64,000 bases of DNA from the NCBI GenBank assembly GCA_026874595.1, contig CM049306.1:5532019-5596018 (forward strand), given 5' to 3'. This DNA comes from Sipunculus nudus (Eukaryota > Annelida > Sipuncula > Golfingiida > Sipunculidae). The position numbers and the translations under genes are program-made. The notes beneath the pieces are model-generated. The model was not told the DNA's origin and ran no database searches. It was given only the letters and a program-made list of their open reading frames with translations. Shown piece by piece: positions 10,985 through 22,965 of the stretch (position 1 is its first letter; every line of letters begins with the position of its first letter).

Positions 10985-12792
10985 ATCCATTTTTAGCTCA
11001 GCTGACTGAAAGTCATCTGAGCTATAGCGATCACCCTTTGTCCGTCGTCTGTCCGGCCGATCGGCCGTCTGGCCGTCCGTTAACAGGGCACAAATCGTAA
11101 CCGCTGGACCTGGAATCTTCTCACTTGACATCCAGGGAGATCCATGAAAAATCTCCTTGGACACCTGTAATTAGGTCTCTGGTACCTATAACCTTCGAGC
11201 TATGAGGCTCCAAAATACCCCCCAGAATAATGCAAAATTTGATACAAAAGCTCAAGTATCTGAATAACTACTGCATTGATCACCATGATTCTTTACATGA
11301 ATATTGATCATGGGATGTTCCATCACTTCCTGCAGACTGGTGGCGCCACCTGTATTTTTCCCAATGTTTACGAATTTTTTTTCCTTTTTTTTTCAGACCT
11401 GCAATGAAACTGTCATCTGTTATCAGGGCACAAATCGTAACCACTGGACTTAGATTCTTCAAACTTAATATCCAGGGAGGTCCATGAAAAATCTCCTTGA
11501 AAATCTGAAATTAGGTCTCTGTTACCAATATCCTTGGAGCTATTGGGCTCCAAAGTACCCCCCAGAATAATGCAAAATTTGATACAAAAGCTCAAGTATC
11601 TGAATAACTACTGCGTTGATCACCATGATTCTTTACATGAATATTGATCATGGGATGTTCCATCAGTTCCTGCAAACTGGTGGCACCACCTGTTTTTTTT
11701 TACCAATTTTTACAATTTTTTTTCTTTATTTTTGAGACTTTCAAAGAAGCTGTCGTCTGTTAACAGGGCACAAATCGTAACCGCTGGGCCTGAATTCTTC
11801 TAACTTTACATTAAGGGAGGTCAATGAAAAGTCTCCGTGAAAACATGAAATTAGGTCTCTGTTACCCATATCCTTCTTAGTAAGTACCCCTCAGAATAAT
11901 TAAAAATTTGATACAAAAGCTCCAGTATCTGAATAACTAATGCATTGATCACCATCATTCTTTCCAGGCATATTGATCATGGAGTGTTCCATCAGTTCCT
12001 GCAAACTGGTGGCACCACTTGTATTTTTTCCAATTTCTACGAATTTTTTTCTTTATTTTTTAGACTGTCAAAGAAGCTCATCTGTTCAAATAAAAGAATT
12101 CAAATAAAGCCTCATCTGTTAACAGGGTACGAATCGTAACCGCTGGACCTGGAATCTTCTTACTTGACATCAAGGAAGGTCCATGAAAAATCTCTGTGGA
12201 TACGTGAAATTAGGTCTCTGTTACCCATATCCTCCGAGCTAAGGGGCTCATAAGTACCCCTAAGAATAATTAAAAATGTGATACAAAAGCTGCAGTATCT
12301 GAATAACTAATGTACTGATGGCCATGATATTCTGCATGCATATTGATCATGGAGTGTTTCATCAGTTCCTGCAGACTAGTGGCACCACCTTTATTTTTTT
12401 TAATTGTACGCATTTTTTTCTCTTTTTGAAACTTTCAAATAAAGCCTCATCTTGTAACAGGGCACAAATCGTAACCACTTGACCTAAAATCTTCATACTT
12501 GACATCTAGAGAGGTCCATGAAAAGTCTTCATGGAAATCTGAATATAGGTCTCTGTTACCCATATCCTCTGAGCTATAGGGCTCGTAAATACCCCCAAGA
12601 ATAATTAAAAATTTGATACAAACAAAAGCTCCAGTATCTGAATAACTAATGCCTTGATAGCCATGATTCTTGGGATATATATTATTCATGGAGTGTTTCA
12701 TCAGTTCCTGCAGACTGGTGGCACTACCTGTATTTTTTTTTCAAATTTTTACGCATTTTCTTTCTATTTATGAGACCTTCAAATGAAGTTTA
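10985..12792 (+). repeat. Dispersed element with five ~340-bp tandem units
   Basis: It opens with 'agctcagctgactgaaagtc', then 'atctgagctatagcgatcac', a 'gtccgtcgtctgtccg' block and the palindrome ggccgatcggcc. Five units follow, each starting with a (t)aacagggcacaaatcgtaacc-type motif, at about 11081, 11421, 11761, 12120 and 12455 (spacing 335-359). Each unit carries 'gaaattaggtctctgttacc', 'ttgatacaaaagctcaagta', 'attgatcatgggatgttcca' and 'ctggtggcaccacctgt', and ends in a T-rich tract. No long frame. The opening motif resembles a repeat I associate with bivalve genomes. A diverged relative lies at 20,370-20,460. Confidence 0.85.
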
Positions 12793-12889
12793 TTCATACA
12801 TTGGTGGTATTATTCATACCAGTATGTTGTATAACTGTCAGCTTGAGAGCCACTCAGGTTTTTGTTATTTTACTGACGGTTAAGACTGT

Positions 12890-13125
12890 TTTATATTTAT
12901 GCGTGTGTGCTTGAAGTGTGAATGTGTGTGTGCGTAGTGTGTGATTGTGTGCGTATTGTACGTGGGGTGTGTAAGCGTGATAAGAATGTGGGTATATGTA
13001 CGTGATGTGAGTGTATGGTGTGAGTGCGTTGTCTGATCATTTGCGTATAAATAAAACTTATATTAATTCGTAAGTGCATAAGGTGTTGGTGTGATAATTG
13101 TTCGTGTTGTGTGTTCATGGCGTGT
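12890..13125 (+). repeat. TG-rich low-complexity tract, left half
   Basis: Irregular gtgtgtg/gcgtgatgtgagtg phrases. The same phrasing resumes at 14635-14850, so one TG-rich tract appears split by the intervening 1.5 kb. Confidence 0.7.
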
Positions 13126-14634
13126 GTAGGTGCCGCAACCCGCCCCATGGCCCCTCACGGATTGACTTTTTCATGATTTTGCGGGGCGGGCAAAAAAATT
13201 AAATGCAGGGCGGGGCGGGTGGGGGCTAAAAGCTGGAATATGCGGGGCGGGCTACATGATTTTTGAATGCGGGTTTCTGTAGTTATAATGAGGAGATAGT
13301 AACATTTACCTTAATGTAATGCCAAGGTCTTTTTATGATTTTTCGAATATTCCACTTTCTCGAGAGAATCACTGTTTATTTAAACAAGTATTGAACTGGT
13401 GAAATATAAATTTTCTGAATTTTGAGACAAATTCGTCTTTGCAGTCACCATTGGACATGATATTGTACACCTGTACCTAGTATTGTAGCCTATGTATAGA
13501 CTGTTCAGCACTGTAGCCCTATTATTGTGGCCAGTCTTACATATTACATGACATGGCCTAGAATAGAGCACCCGCATGGTTACCTGTGGCCTAATAATAT
13601 CTTATGAATGGCTACATCGGGCTTTGTTTTCAACTGGATATAGCTTTACATCACCCACAAAGCCTGAGCCTCATGTACCTGCTAAAGACCAATGGCTGGT
13701 GTAGAGCATTGTATGGACAAAGCAGAATGCTACATAGATTCCATCCTCTTTTGATATAATCTCTGTGAACACTTGCAGGGCCCAGAGCTTGACTCCCTCT
13801 GCAATTCTATACCTTTCCTCTTTTCAGCTAATTAGGTGATCATTACTACACATACTTCATTATTACTTTAACCTGACCACTGACCTTATCTTTGTCAATA
13901 AAAGCCAGTACTGTCCTCCAGCTGGTGCAGCAAGTAACTCTGTCATACATACCTAATATAAATTGATTTTTTTTATCCCTGATTATTCAAATCCATTTAA
14001 ATTACTTTTTTATGTTCACATGGAGTCATTCAGTACACAAGAAATATGTGCCGAATTCGAGCTGCATGATTTGTCGTTTGTTAAAAGTATCCGGATATGA
14101 TGAATTTATTCTTACTTTGAATATTTAAAGGAAACATGAAGGTAATATTACTGTTCACGTTACTGATATTTCCACTAATTTGCCTACAAAGGCATTTGCT
14201 GTGTATATGCCACTAATTTAATGTATTTTGGTAACTGGTAACTAGACATCACTCAGCCCTAGTCATAGGCCCCGACTATTAGCAGAACATGGTGATCCCT
14301 TCCATTCTCAAAATGTCCATTCATTATAATTATATGAAAATAAAACGATAAATGTTTTGAAGGGTTTATTTTTGTTCTTACTTATGTTTGTTTGCGGGTT
14401 GATCGCGGGTTGAATTTTGGTATAAATGCAGTGCAGGTCGCGTGTGGGATGAACCTTAATTTGCCTGGCGGTTTCGGGTTAATTTTTTTTTCTTTGCAAG
14501 TGCGGGGCGGTGCAGGGCGGGTATTTCAACTGTGGGGTGGTGCGGGGCGGGTTTTCCCACTTATGGGGCGGTTCCGGCTGAACGCTTGTTTTGTAAAGCG
14601 GGCTCTAAATTCTGACCCGCAAAGGGCTTTAGTA
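13126..14634. mobile_element. Putative nonautonomous DNA transposon inserted in TG-rich tract
   Basis: About 1.5 kb of non-TG sequence sits between two parts of a TG-rich tract. Its outer ends are dense in GGGCGGG-type motifs (gcggggcgggc near 13181 and 13242; gcggggcggtgcagggcggg near 14502; gcggggcgggt near 14542; tggggcggttccggc near 14566). The centre is AT-rich without long frames. A short possible target duplication, gtaggtg, flanks it (left before ccgcaacccg, right after gggcttta). Terminal inverted repeats are not clear. Clustered subterminal GC motifs resemble hAT-type ends; the superfamily is inference. Confidence 0.45.
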
Positions 14635-14850
14635 GGTGTGTGCCTGATGTAAGTGTGTGTACGTGATGTAAGTGTGTGTATGTGTGCGTGATGTGAGTGT
14701 ATGTGTTCGTGATGTGAGTGCGTGGTGTTGGTGCGATGCGTGTATTGCATTCTGTGGGTGTTGTATGTTCGCGGTGTGTATATGTTTGTGAGTGTATAGT
14801 GTGTGTGATGTGAGTGTGCGTGATTTGAGTGTGTCGTGTGTGTATGTTGT
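14635..14850 (+). repeat. TG-rich low-complexity tract, right half
   Basis: Phrases of the type gtgtgtacgtgatgtaagtg repeat irregularly. The 167-187 codon frames crossing this tract on the minus strand are Thr/His-rich artefacts of CA repeats joined to the adjacent SINE. Confidence 0.8.
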
Positions 14851-15006
14851 TCCGAAGATGAATTGTACAGGGGAAAACATTGGGCAAATCCCGGATTCGA
14901 ACCCATGTCAGTGGCGCAAAAGTCTGGCGTACCAACCGCTTCGCTAGCAAAGCAAGCTTCACTAGCGAGACAGTTCGGTCCGCTTTTATGACACCCCGTA
15001 ACAATG
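14850..15006 (-). mobile_element. tRNA-derived SINE, copy 1
   Basis: On the minus strand it reads through a box A-like TAGCGAAGCGG (14946-14936) and a box B-like GGGTTCGAATC (14904-14894), about 32 bases apart, as in a Pol III type 2 promoter. It shares 'aaccgcttcgctagcaaagc' and 'aagcttcactagcgagacag' with two copies at 62.7-63.1 kb in the same orientation. It is not a working tRNA: the stems do not close. Confidence 0.75.
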
Positions 15007-16009
15007 TGCTGTGATTTACCTGCCGTACACTGTTCTTCAGTACCTGGTTGTAGATATTCAACATTTACCCACGCCAACTGAAACATCAAATTAGGAGAAA
15101 ATAAATGTCTTCCTCACATGCCTCATAATTAGAGAATTTTCTTCCATTCATATATTTCATTGTCTCTCATGAGTGTAAATATGAACAAAAAATTCAGATC
15201 ATTTATTCAATGACATATACTTTATCTAAACTTGAGATGAATATATGCCAAATTGTTGGCCTGCATGATAACTTCGTTTAATGACGCGTTAGAACATACA
15301 TAAATCCGAACACGGATCGGGATAAAATAAGTATAGTGTGGAAATAAATTGCGTAATTAACCAAGCTGTGAATCCAGTACATTTTAAAGTATGCAAATTC
15401 TTTTACAACTAGAATATAAACAAGCGATTCTGGTATCCGCCAAATCTCTCGTAAGGTGACAGTCCCCCCCCCCCCCCCCCCCCAAAAAAAAAAATGTGGC
15501 ACCATAGATGCCCAAGTATCCCGCGACGCACAAATGGATGAAAGTAAAATAAATTATTGTAGGTGGCACCACCAGTTATGTGTACAAGATAATACCATCC
15601 TTGATCCATTGACATTAAAGATTTCAGGCCGATAAGTCAAAGCACTCCTTTGTCGAATGCATAACTGTATTTTATGATTATATGATTGTAGGTGACGTCT
15701 TTTGTATGAGAACGCTATCCAAGTTGGGTGAGCATGAAAAATTTCAGGCCGTTATATCAAACGACTCCTGATATATTCGTGTTTTTCACCTAAAACAGAA
15801 TTGCGAATGGATGCCGGATGAAATGGTTTGTCTCGTATAAAGGCTAAAGGTATCAAAGATCTATTTACATGCAACAATCTGGCTGATACATCACACCACT
15901 CCTGAAAGAGCTGCGTAAATATATTTCATATATTTACCGGACAACACCGGTCCAATACCGCAGTGTTTGACGCCCTGGCGAAAAATACACCACGAGAATT
16001 TATATATTT
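15007..16009. other. No supported gene; poly-C/poly-A run at 15464-15493
   Basis: A C run followed by an A run creates Gly-rich minus-strand frames, which are artefacts. 'atttcaggccg(a/t)tatatcaaa'-like phrases recur near 15,620 and 15,745 and may be a decayed repeat. Confidence 0.4.
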
Positions 16010-16650
16010 TTCTGCATACTGCAATCTGCATACCGCAAGCCGCCTAGGTTACGTTTACTTAGCGCAGGGTTTTCGGTATGCGGATTGCGGCAGCGGGACG
16101 TGGGATGCGGAATAAATTCGCGGTTGGTATTTACTAAGAGTGGCAGGCACGGATTCAGGATGTTTTGCAGGTAGGGGTCAACAGGTGTCATGTATAAATT
16201 GTCTAAAAAAGATCGTTGGTTAAGTGAAGGGGGGGGGGGTCTCGACCCCCAAAACCCCATGTCATGCATACGATTTGTCTAATAAAAGGTCGTTGGTTCT
16301 GAGCGGGGGGGGGGGGGGCGGCGTCTCGATCCGCAACCCGCCCCCCCCCCCCCCCCCCGAATCCTGCAGTGGGGTCTGGGAACAGTAATGTCAAAACCCG
16401 CTATATTACGCTGCATTCGTAGTTCAAATACTTAAGAACTTAATCCAGTAATCGCTGTCCCTCGCGGTATGCGGATCTAAATATCAACTGAAGATTTCAT
16501 TTTTCTACGTGTCTCATAAGGCAAAGTGGATACCAGTAGTGGTGAGATTTGTGAGAAAACTTAAGCGAAAAGAAATCTTTTCCGCATATCGCCTACCGCA
16601 TTACGCGGGCAAAGTACACGCAACTAAACGTAGCTTAATCCTCCATGTGA
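16010..16650. mobile_element. Nested short DNA-transposon remnants with poly-G/C
   Basis: Outer ends carry related inverted phrases: 'cgcctaggttacgtttactt' near 16040 and, reversed, 'aagctacgtttagttgcgt' from 16616-16636, with tgcggtatgcgg motifs on both sides. Inside, about 16141-16372, lies a hAT-like pair: left 'ggcaggcacggattcagg' and right (reversed) 'cactgcaggattcggggg'. The inner part holds a ~95-bp tandem duplication ('gtctaaaaaagatcgttggtt' / 'gtctaataaaaggtcgttggtt'), each copy followed by a G run and tctcgacc/tctcgatc. No intact transposase frame. Confidence 0.5.
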
Positions 16651-17798
16651 GATATACTGACCTGCCCTCTGAAGTTAACTTGAACGGAAGTGAATTCATT
16701 TCTTCCCAGCATGCATCTCGCCTTCTGTCCTGATGTCACAAAACACATACCAGCTTGCACCTGATCGAGGACCGCTGCACCGCAAGCTTTCAAAGATAAA
16801 CAGTCATATCATCTCTGCATTTTTTTCTCGGATCAAGAAACAACTAATTTCTGCATTGAGATATATGGGGAATGTAAATGTATACCAGTCATAAAAAGGC
16901 CAAATATCCCCCAAGGAGGTTAAGTTTTCACCAATTCCTGTGTGTGTGCGTGTACCGGAACTTTAAAGCCAGCTACTCGCCCACCTTTACTATAAAACCT
17001 ACATGATTTCTGGCTTACCCTGCGAACGTATTAATGAGCTTTATTTATTTATTTATTTATAACGCCCCTGTGGCAGATATATGAGCTTGTTAATGTACAG
17101 GCTGTAAGTAAAGACAACAATGCTGACAAACTGAAAACCGTATAACTAAGGTGGTTGATTGCTTATGTGCGGAAGTTTGAAGGTAACTATTTGTAAAAAT
17201 CCCTTTGCAAAACTCAGGTCATCTGACCTGCCTCCAGATGTCTTTGCTGAATGTGTTTAGATTATTTTGTGCCCCCATGTTAAAATCACAACGAATTGAA
17301 CAGTACGAACAATTTGTATGCAGTGGAATTGGCGTTTTCTGACCTATTTATACGAAAGGTTCAAGGGACCATCTTTAGTTAACAGACGTCAGATTTCGAA
17401 ATAGCCCCTTTAAAGGACAGATTGGTCCATGGTTTGTTGGCGGCCCGGTCTATTGAATGAGGGTTCAATTAGCCGTGCAGTAAGAATCATAAGTGTATTT
17501 TCAAGGCCTTTTGATTTGTACTTTAATATTCACAGGTTAGTTATACTCAAACGCGTGTACTTTAAACCTATCGTAAGAAATTAGGGTAAATCTGTGAGGT
17601 TCTAGGTAGATTTTCACCATTTTTGCGATGTGTCTCTCGTCGAAGCGGACACATCCATTTGCTTATTATCCAACGCCTTAAGCACTCAGGTTGTTGTTGT
17701 TGTTGAGCAGATGACATATTATCTTGATTTTAAAACACGGGGCTTGGCTGTTTGCAATACAGTTACAACAATAAATATGATCAGAGCTAATTAGTATG
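16651..17798. other. No supported gene; (TTTA)n at 17039-17060
   Basis: Mixed sequence with a short ttta tetranucleotide run and 'ttgttgttgttgttg' near 17690. No recognisable frame. Confidence 0.4.
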
Positions 17799-18036
17799 TT
17801 AATCACACAAAGAGCGGCCAAGCCGTTCAGCCGCACTACCCGTGGTATCCGTGATTACACGACTCGGTAGGCTGGTAAGCCAGTACTTGACGCTGGTCGG
17901 AGAGCGTATTGTCAGAGGGCTGAAATGGAACTCTCGTCCACTTAGACATTCGTTCCAGAGACAATGGGCCAAGCGACTGTCGACCCCAGCGATACAGCCC
18001 CGGTACATGAAGGCGGTAGGCTGCGTGATAAACTAG
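17799..18036. other. GC-rich island with overlapping open frames on both strands, identity unknown
   Basis: About 240 bp clearly richer in GC than its surroundings, open as 69 codons on the minus strand (18008-17799) and 64 on plus (17842-18036). The minus frame contains TSVKYWLTSLPSRV and ends RLGRSLCD. I do not recognise it as a domain and see no splice sites. It could be an exon, a tRNA-like repeat or a transposon piece. Confidence 0.25.
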
Positions 18037-18806
18037 TGCATGGACCTGATATATCTTAGTTAATGACAGTTGACTTTTTATAAAAATCTACTCTGCATGA
18101 ATATTTGAACTGCTCAAGGTAATTGAAATAAATAAGCTGAAACATTCAGACCCGCGAATTCAACCAATTCCAAACATGTAGCATTTCTATACTATTCTAG
18201 TACCAAACAGAATTTTTATAAATAAGGCTTACTTTTAAATCACCACTCCATCAATGACATTTTGTAATTTTAAAAACTGTGTATTAATTTTTGCGGGACT
18301 GCTGACCGCCGTTGTCGACTATAATGACTTCCTTTGTTCAAGAAGTTAGTGAAGATCATGTGACAACGCCTGTTTGTTTGCCATTCAATATTTTAACTGT
18401 GATCACCCTTCCGTCAGAGGTCGTGTCGTGGGGCTGGGATTTCGATACCCACAAACCCTAAAAAGTAGGTAGCCATACTCTTGTGAATCCGACAGTGTGA
18501 CAGTTTATTACAAAACAGTTCTACTGTAGTTCACTCAAATGTTCTTATTGTATATGCACCATATATATAGGATATTGATATGCTTGATCCAAATTCAGAC
18601 AGTTCCAGGTTACATTATGTCTGTCAGTAGGTCTGTTTGATGGAGTAAAAAGGGAGATTGTAGCGTTTAAATTGAAATAAAGTTGACCGCGAGGTGGGAC
18701 TTTACACACTGCATGCTTTCTTAATATTAGGAAGTAATATGTTGAACACCATTCAAAGCATAAACGTTCCTGTACCATAATGACGCATCATGTCTATTTA
18801 AAACAT

Positions 18807-18807
<1 letters not shown>
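18037..18807. other. No supported feature
   Basis: AT-rich. A minus frame (18778-18545) has no family motif or splice context. Confidence 0.4.

Positions 18808-18858
<51 letters not shown>
18808..18858. repeat. (CT)n microsatellite
   Basis: About 25 uninterrupted tc dinucleotides, followed by a short acgcacacac stretch. Confidence 0.97.
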
Positions 18859-18861
<3 letters not shown>

Positions 18862-19535
18862 CATGCACGCACACACTTGTTTGTGTGCGTATATGTTCCA
18901 TGTCTGTGTGTACTAAAAAGTCGCAATGGCAATTTGGTGAGTGAAGGTGTGTTCTCAGGGCTTGTCAAATCAGCGGCCTATATCTGACCCATTGTCTTTT
19001 AACGAGCACTTTAGACGAAGTACTGTTTGACCCCGCACGCCTGTCGTTGGTACTCTTAAAGCTCTAATGTGAGGTTAATGTGAAGTTACGGAAAGGGCCG
19101 TCTGTGTCCAATTTCTTAAACACGGAACCCCACGTCGTGTTTTAGAAGAAGCCGTATAAATATTTATGTATACACGTTCTTCGGCTATTGAACTTTATAC
19201 TCATAAATAAATAAGGTTTAACATCGCGTGCACAATAAGCATAACCTAACGTGTCTCAATCCCGTGCCGTGTGCAATAAGGCGCAAATTCACCTCCCGTA
19301 ACCTCAGCAAATATTCCTCCAGTAGCAAAAAGGTGTTACATATCTACACTATTTAATCAAGTGGAATAGGTTGGTGGATCCTACACCATGATAACTGACC
19401 TTGAAGTCTGGGCCTCAAGCTCAATAGGCCTATGTAGTTGAAGGCTCCGGCAAACTGGTGGCAACAGAATGAGATATGTATTTTGTATTTGCTTTATATA
19501 AACTGAAAGTCTTTAATAAGTCTTAAATAAGTTTT
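18859..19535. other. No supported feature
   Basis: No frame, RNA or ordered repeat recognised. Confidence 0.4.
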
Positions 19536-19539
19536 TGAT

Positions 19540-19625
19540 GGAGGTGATGACGTTATGGTTAGGGCGCCGGACTAACCGCAAGGTTGTGGGTTCGCATCCA
19601 GTTCTAGCAATTCCGCTCAGACTCC
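19540..19625 (+). mobile_element. tRNA-like SINE head
   Basis: Box A-like tggttagggcg at 19556-19566 and box B-like ggttcgcatcc at 19589-19599, with 'gcgccggactaaccgcaagg' between, a phrase typical of tRNA-derived SINEs. The flanks do not pair into an acceptor stem, so a functional tRNA is unlikely. It is a different family from the SINE at 14.9 and 62.7 kb. Confidence 0.6.
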
Positions 19626-19831
19626 TAGTCAAAGTCTTTACCATAACCATAGTCTGATATAGCCTGTGATATCAGACTACCAACTAACATTATATATATA
19701 TTTGTATACTTTATGTATGTTTGAGTGAAACGCATATGTATGTTTGTGTCCTTATTACTATGAGAATATACCGGTTCTTGCTTTGTCATTGGATGTGGTT
19801 TTATGAATATTTCGCGCTATAAATGCCTTAC

Positions 19832-19982
19832 CGTGCTTTTGTAGCCTGGCCATGTTTTCTTTGACACATACACATGATCTCGCTGCGTAGGACGCCAGGC
19901 TCGAAGACTCTGCGGTGATCAAAGAGACGAGTGCGACTGAAAGCGTCAGCAAAAGTTTACAGATTGCGGACCATCCCGCCAT
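19832..19982 (-). CDS. Candidate first coding exon of a secreted protein (partial)
   Basis: The ATG at 19982 has a strong start context (AAAACATGGCG). The exon encodes 50 residues and one extra base before a good donor (AAGCACG|GTAAGG, intron from 19831). The N-terminus MAGWSAICK is followed by a hydrophobic core LLLTLSVALVSLI and then TAESSS, a typical signal peptide, probably cleaved near ITA/ESS. The mature start contains CVCVKENMARLQKH. A phase 1 junction just after a signal peptide is common in animal secreted proteins. Downstream exons should lie below 19,831, but I found none I could support, so this may be a truncated or dead copy. I do not recognise the family. The frame continuing past the donor to 19758 is probably intron read-through. 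Confidence 0.4.
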
Positions 19983-20290
19983 GTTTTCAAACAGTTCTCA
20001 AGTCAACGTAAAACTGCAGCGATCAGAGCAGTGATGTTCCAGTCCCGGAGTTACAGCCCCATCTGATGTCGCCTCGAAGAAAGAGGAAACATAATAAACA
20101 TCAGTCATATTAAGGCCTCGTGAACAATCATATACAGGAAATCCCCTGAGTATCACACGGTCACGTGTAAACGGGAATTCCCATCCAGGCGTGGACTTTC
20201 TAGCATATTTGGGCATACATTCAGCTACACAAACATAGGCACACACATACAAACATGCACAATCAGAGTACGCACATTCACGCAAAAATT

Positions 20291-20330
20291 CACAGTCCCG
20301 CTGATACAAGCACAGTCCCGCTGATACAAG
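20291..20330 (+). repeat. 20-bp perfect tandem duplication
   Basis: cacagtcccgctgatacaag occurs twice back to back (20291-20310 and 20311-20330). Confidence 0.95.
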
Positions 20331-20364
20331 CACAGAATTCGATAACGGTATATATCTGCGGATC

Positions 20365-20460
20365 TGTTTCTGTCCGACCGTCTATCCGTTAACAGGAGCA
20401 CAAATGACAATCGCTTAATTAACCATTCTAATTTGACACCTTTACATTGATTATGAGATC
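20365..20460 (+). repeat. Diverged fragment of the 11-kb dispersed element
   Basis: The segment 'gtctatccgttaacaggagc' followed by 'acaaatgacaatcgctt' matches the order of the 'gtccgttaacagggcacaaatcgtaaccgct' unit start at 11,076. Only the head of one unit is recognisable. Confidence 0.5.
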
Positions 20461-22295
20461 TCTTTTATATTTTGTACCTAAAACTTGAATAATGTACTCA
20501 GTTAAAATATGTATTAGTAAGAAAAAATTGAATACAATTTGCTATAACTAATAAATTTTTATTAAAACTGGACCATCTTGAGTTAATAATTATACAAAAG
20601 CCCCAAATTATTAATAAAAGCATTGATTGCCTGGTAGCATGCTATAGCGTTGGCCCTCGTTTATCATTGAGTGCCACTTTCGGCATCCTTTTTCTTTAAA
20701 AAAAGAACAAAAGTCATTTTGACACTGAAGAATATCGATCGTTTCAATGTTCTGGCTAGCAATTATATTCTTACCTTGGATAATTTAACTAAAATAGGGC
20801 ATTTCAGTTCAGTCTATGCCCCTCCAATCATAAAACGTTTGAACCAAATCGAATAGAAAAAAAATAAAATAAAAACAACGCCAATATAGTTTTGAAATTT
20901 CCAATTTACTAGGACTGGCTTGAAATTTGTTAAACATATTGGTCTCGGAATTTTTTATCGATTGCATAAAACGGGTGGCGCAACCTATTATCACTTCTTC
21001 CGCATACTATTGTAAATGTCATTAAGAAGAGACAAATACAAGACACTGACAGGCCGAGCTTTAGGTTCCTTTGTATCATGTTTTAAATTGGTTTCATGAT
21101 ATTGAATCTCAGGGTTATTTTACTCGAATTTAATCATCAGCTGGGAGAAATGTACTACGTGTAATTTGTCGTTTTGTATACCAAGCTGTCAGCATAATTT
21201 GTCTTTACTTGGTTTATCGATTTTGAGCATACTTCTATATACAACAATATGTCTCCTTAATGAAGGCTCCCCTGTTGAGCATTTCGTTGAGCGAATCTAA
21301 GTGTATAAAGGGAGAGCTTTAAGAAGCCGATGTAATTATCCTTGTTGTATATTATATCTCCGCTACGGAATCTCAGACTACACATCTAGATCAAGTGAAC
21401 CTGTCGTTGACTGTATAACATATACAGGTGTTAGTGTAGCAGTTACGGGGGGGGGGGGGGGGGGTGGTAAATAGTATTTTCTTAATATCACATAATGTAA
21501 TGATATATACAGATTATGGCCATATTGAATGTTTCCTAATTCAGCATATTGCTTCCACTAAACCTTTCCTGCTCCGTCAATACACGTACTTATAACACAG
21601 CATGATATATTGGTATAAAGATAATGACCATATTTTGTACATATAATATGTTTCCTCAATCATCATATTGTTTCCGCTCGAAAAATGAATGTATATCAAT
21701 TAAAGCTGGACCCGGAACAGCTGACAGTTTACTAAGGGTCAGTTACAGCACCAGTTACATTGAAAGTACTTGTCATTTCCAGCACAAAATGTATCCGCGT
21801 TTGCGTTAAATCCTCGTATATAAGGTATTTCCTACTCTTGTTGCCTGTCACAGGTTAAAGCCTGTAAAGTCTGAATCCACTCAGTTTTGGCCGTGACCTG
21901 ACACTGAGGTCGGCCACGGGTATCAATCACAGCTAAGTGAAGAGAGTGTATTCACGTCAGCATTAAACCGGAGCAGAGGGGATCATTGTTTAAGACGGCA
22001 TGTGTCACGTGGGCGGAACAACGCTTGGTGGCGAGGAACATGGAAAACGGTCACGGGTTCAAAAGCTACCAGAGACACAAGGATTATATTATGTTACCAT
22101 TCCCAGGGGACCGTCATTATTAAAAAAAAATTTAATGTAAAACAAAGTCGTTGCCATATATGCCGTTTTAAAAACTTACTCTGTCGACCTAGACGTATTA
22201 GACACGTTGCCCTTTATGCTGGGTCATGAGCCCCCGGATTTACAGAACAATTTGGATATACAAAAGTTCAAAGTCATTTTCAATCTTTTATAATT

Positions 22296-22297
<2 letters not shown>
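20461..22297. other. AT-rich DNA without a supported gene; poly-G at 21447-21464
   Basis: Frames of 60-75 codons have no family motif. The interval ends at the (AT)n tract. Confidence 0.45.

Positions 22298-22345
<48 letters not shown>
22298..22345. repeat. (AT)n microsatellite
   Basis: About 24 AT dinucleotides; a second short (AT)n lies at 22616-22641 after a C/A run. Confidence 0.97.
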
Positions 22346-22346
<1 letters not shown>

Positions 22347-22608
22347 TTGCTGACACCCTGTTTACCTGTCCGACATCCACCCTGCAAAAACCCGCTATAA
22401 ACAGTATATATACATATGCTTAAGTTGCCATAATACATATGATTCTGCGCTGGCTGAGTATAACTGATAGATTGTGAGAGCGAGTGGTCAGAGAATCTAT
22501 TCAACATTATATACTGTGCGAGCTTCAGCAGACAGCAAATTCCCAAAATATGAAGCATATATAAAACTCATGTTGGGGAGATGACCTTTATTGCACTATC
22601 CCCCCCCC

Positions 22609-22639
<31 letters not shown>

Positions 22640-22965
22640 TTACGGTTAAATTATCTTTTAAGGGTATAAGTTCCTCCTCGTTGTAAATGGCAACCTCCTC
22701 CCCGGAATCATGGATCTGCCCCTGAATCAGTCCCTTGTTCTCGGTCAGGTTAGTACATATGAACAAATTTGTTGACGATGCACGAGAGCACATTCAGGTA
22801 TGCAAAGTAGGTCCTGGATACATACAGGGTGCTAACCAATGAAATGACCCTGTGTCAGCTGGTATATTGTGTTTATTACATAGTATATATAAAATAAAAC
22901 TAACCTATCCAGACTCCAAGATTACGGGATTTTAACCATATCATTCCTCATGTCTAATCTATCAG
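22346..22965. other. No supported gene
   Basis: Contains the 22616-22641 (AT)n run; otherwise unremarkable. Confidence 0.4.

Noticed and set aside
14526..15089. 187- and 167-codon minus frames as genes
   Set aside because: They are CA/TG-repeat translation (Thr/His-rich) fused to the SINE and show no domain.
15278..15615. Gly-rich minus frames
   Set aside because: Produced by a poly-C run followed by poly-A; overlapping in three frames.
19540..19625. Functional tRNA gene
   Set aside because: Boxes A and B are present but the acceptor arm does not pair and flanking sequence is not tRNA-like; SINE head preferred.
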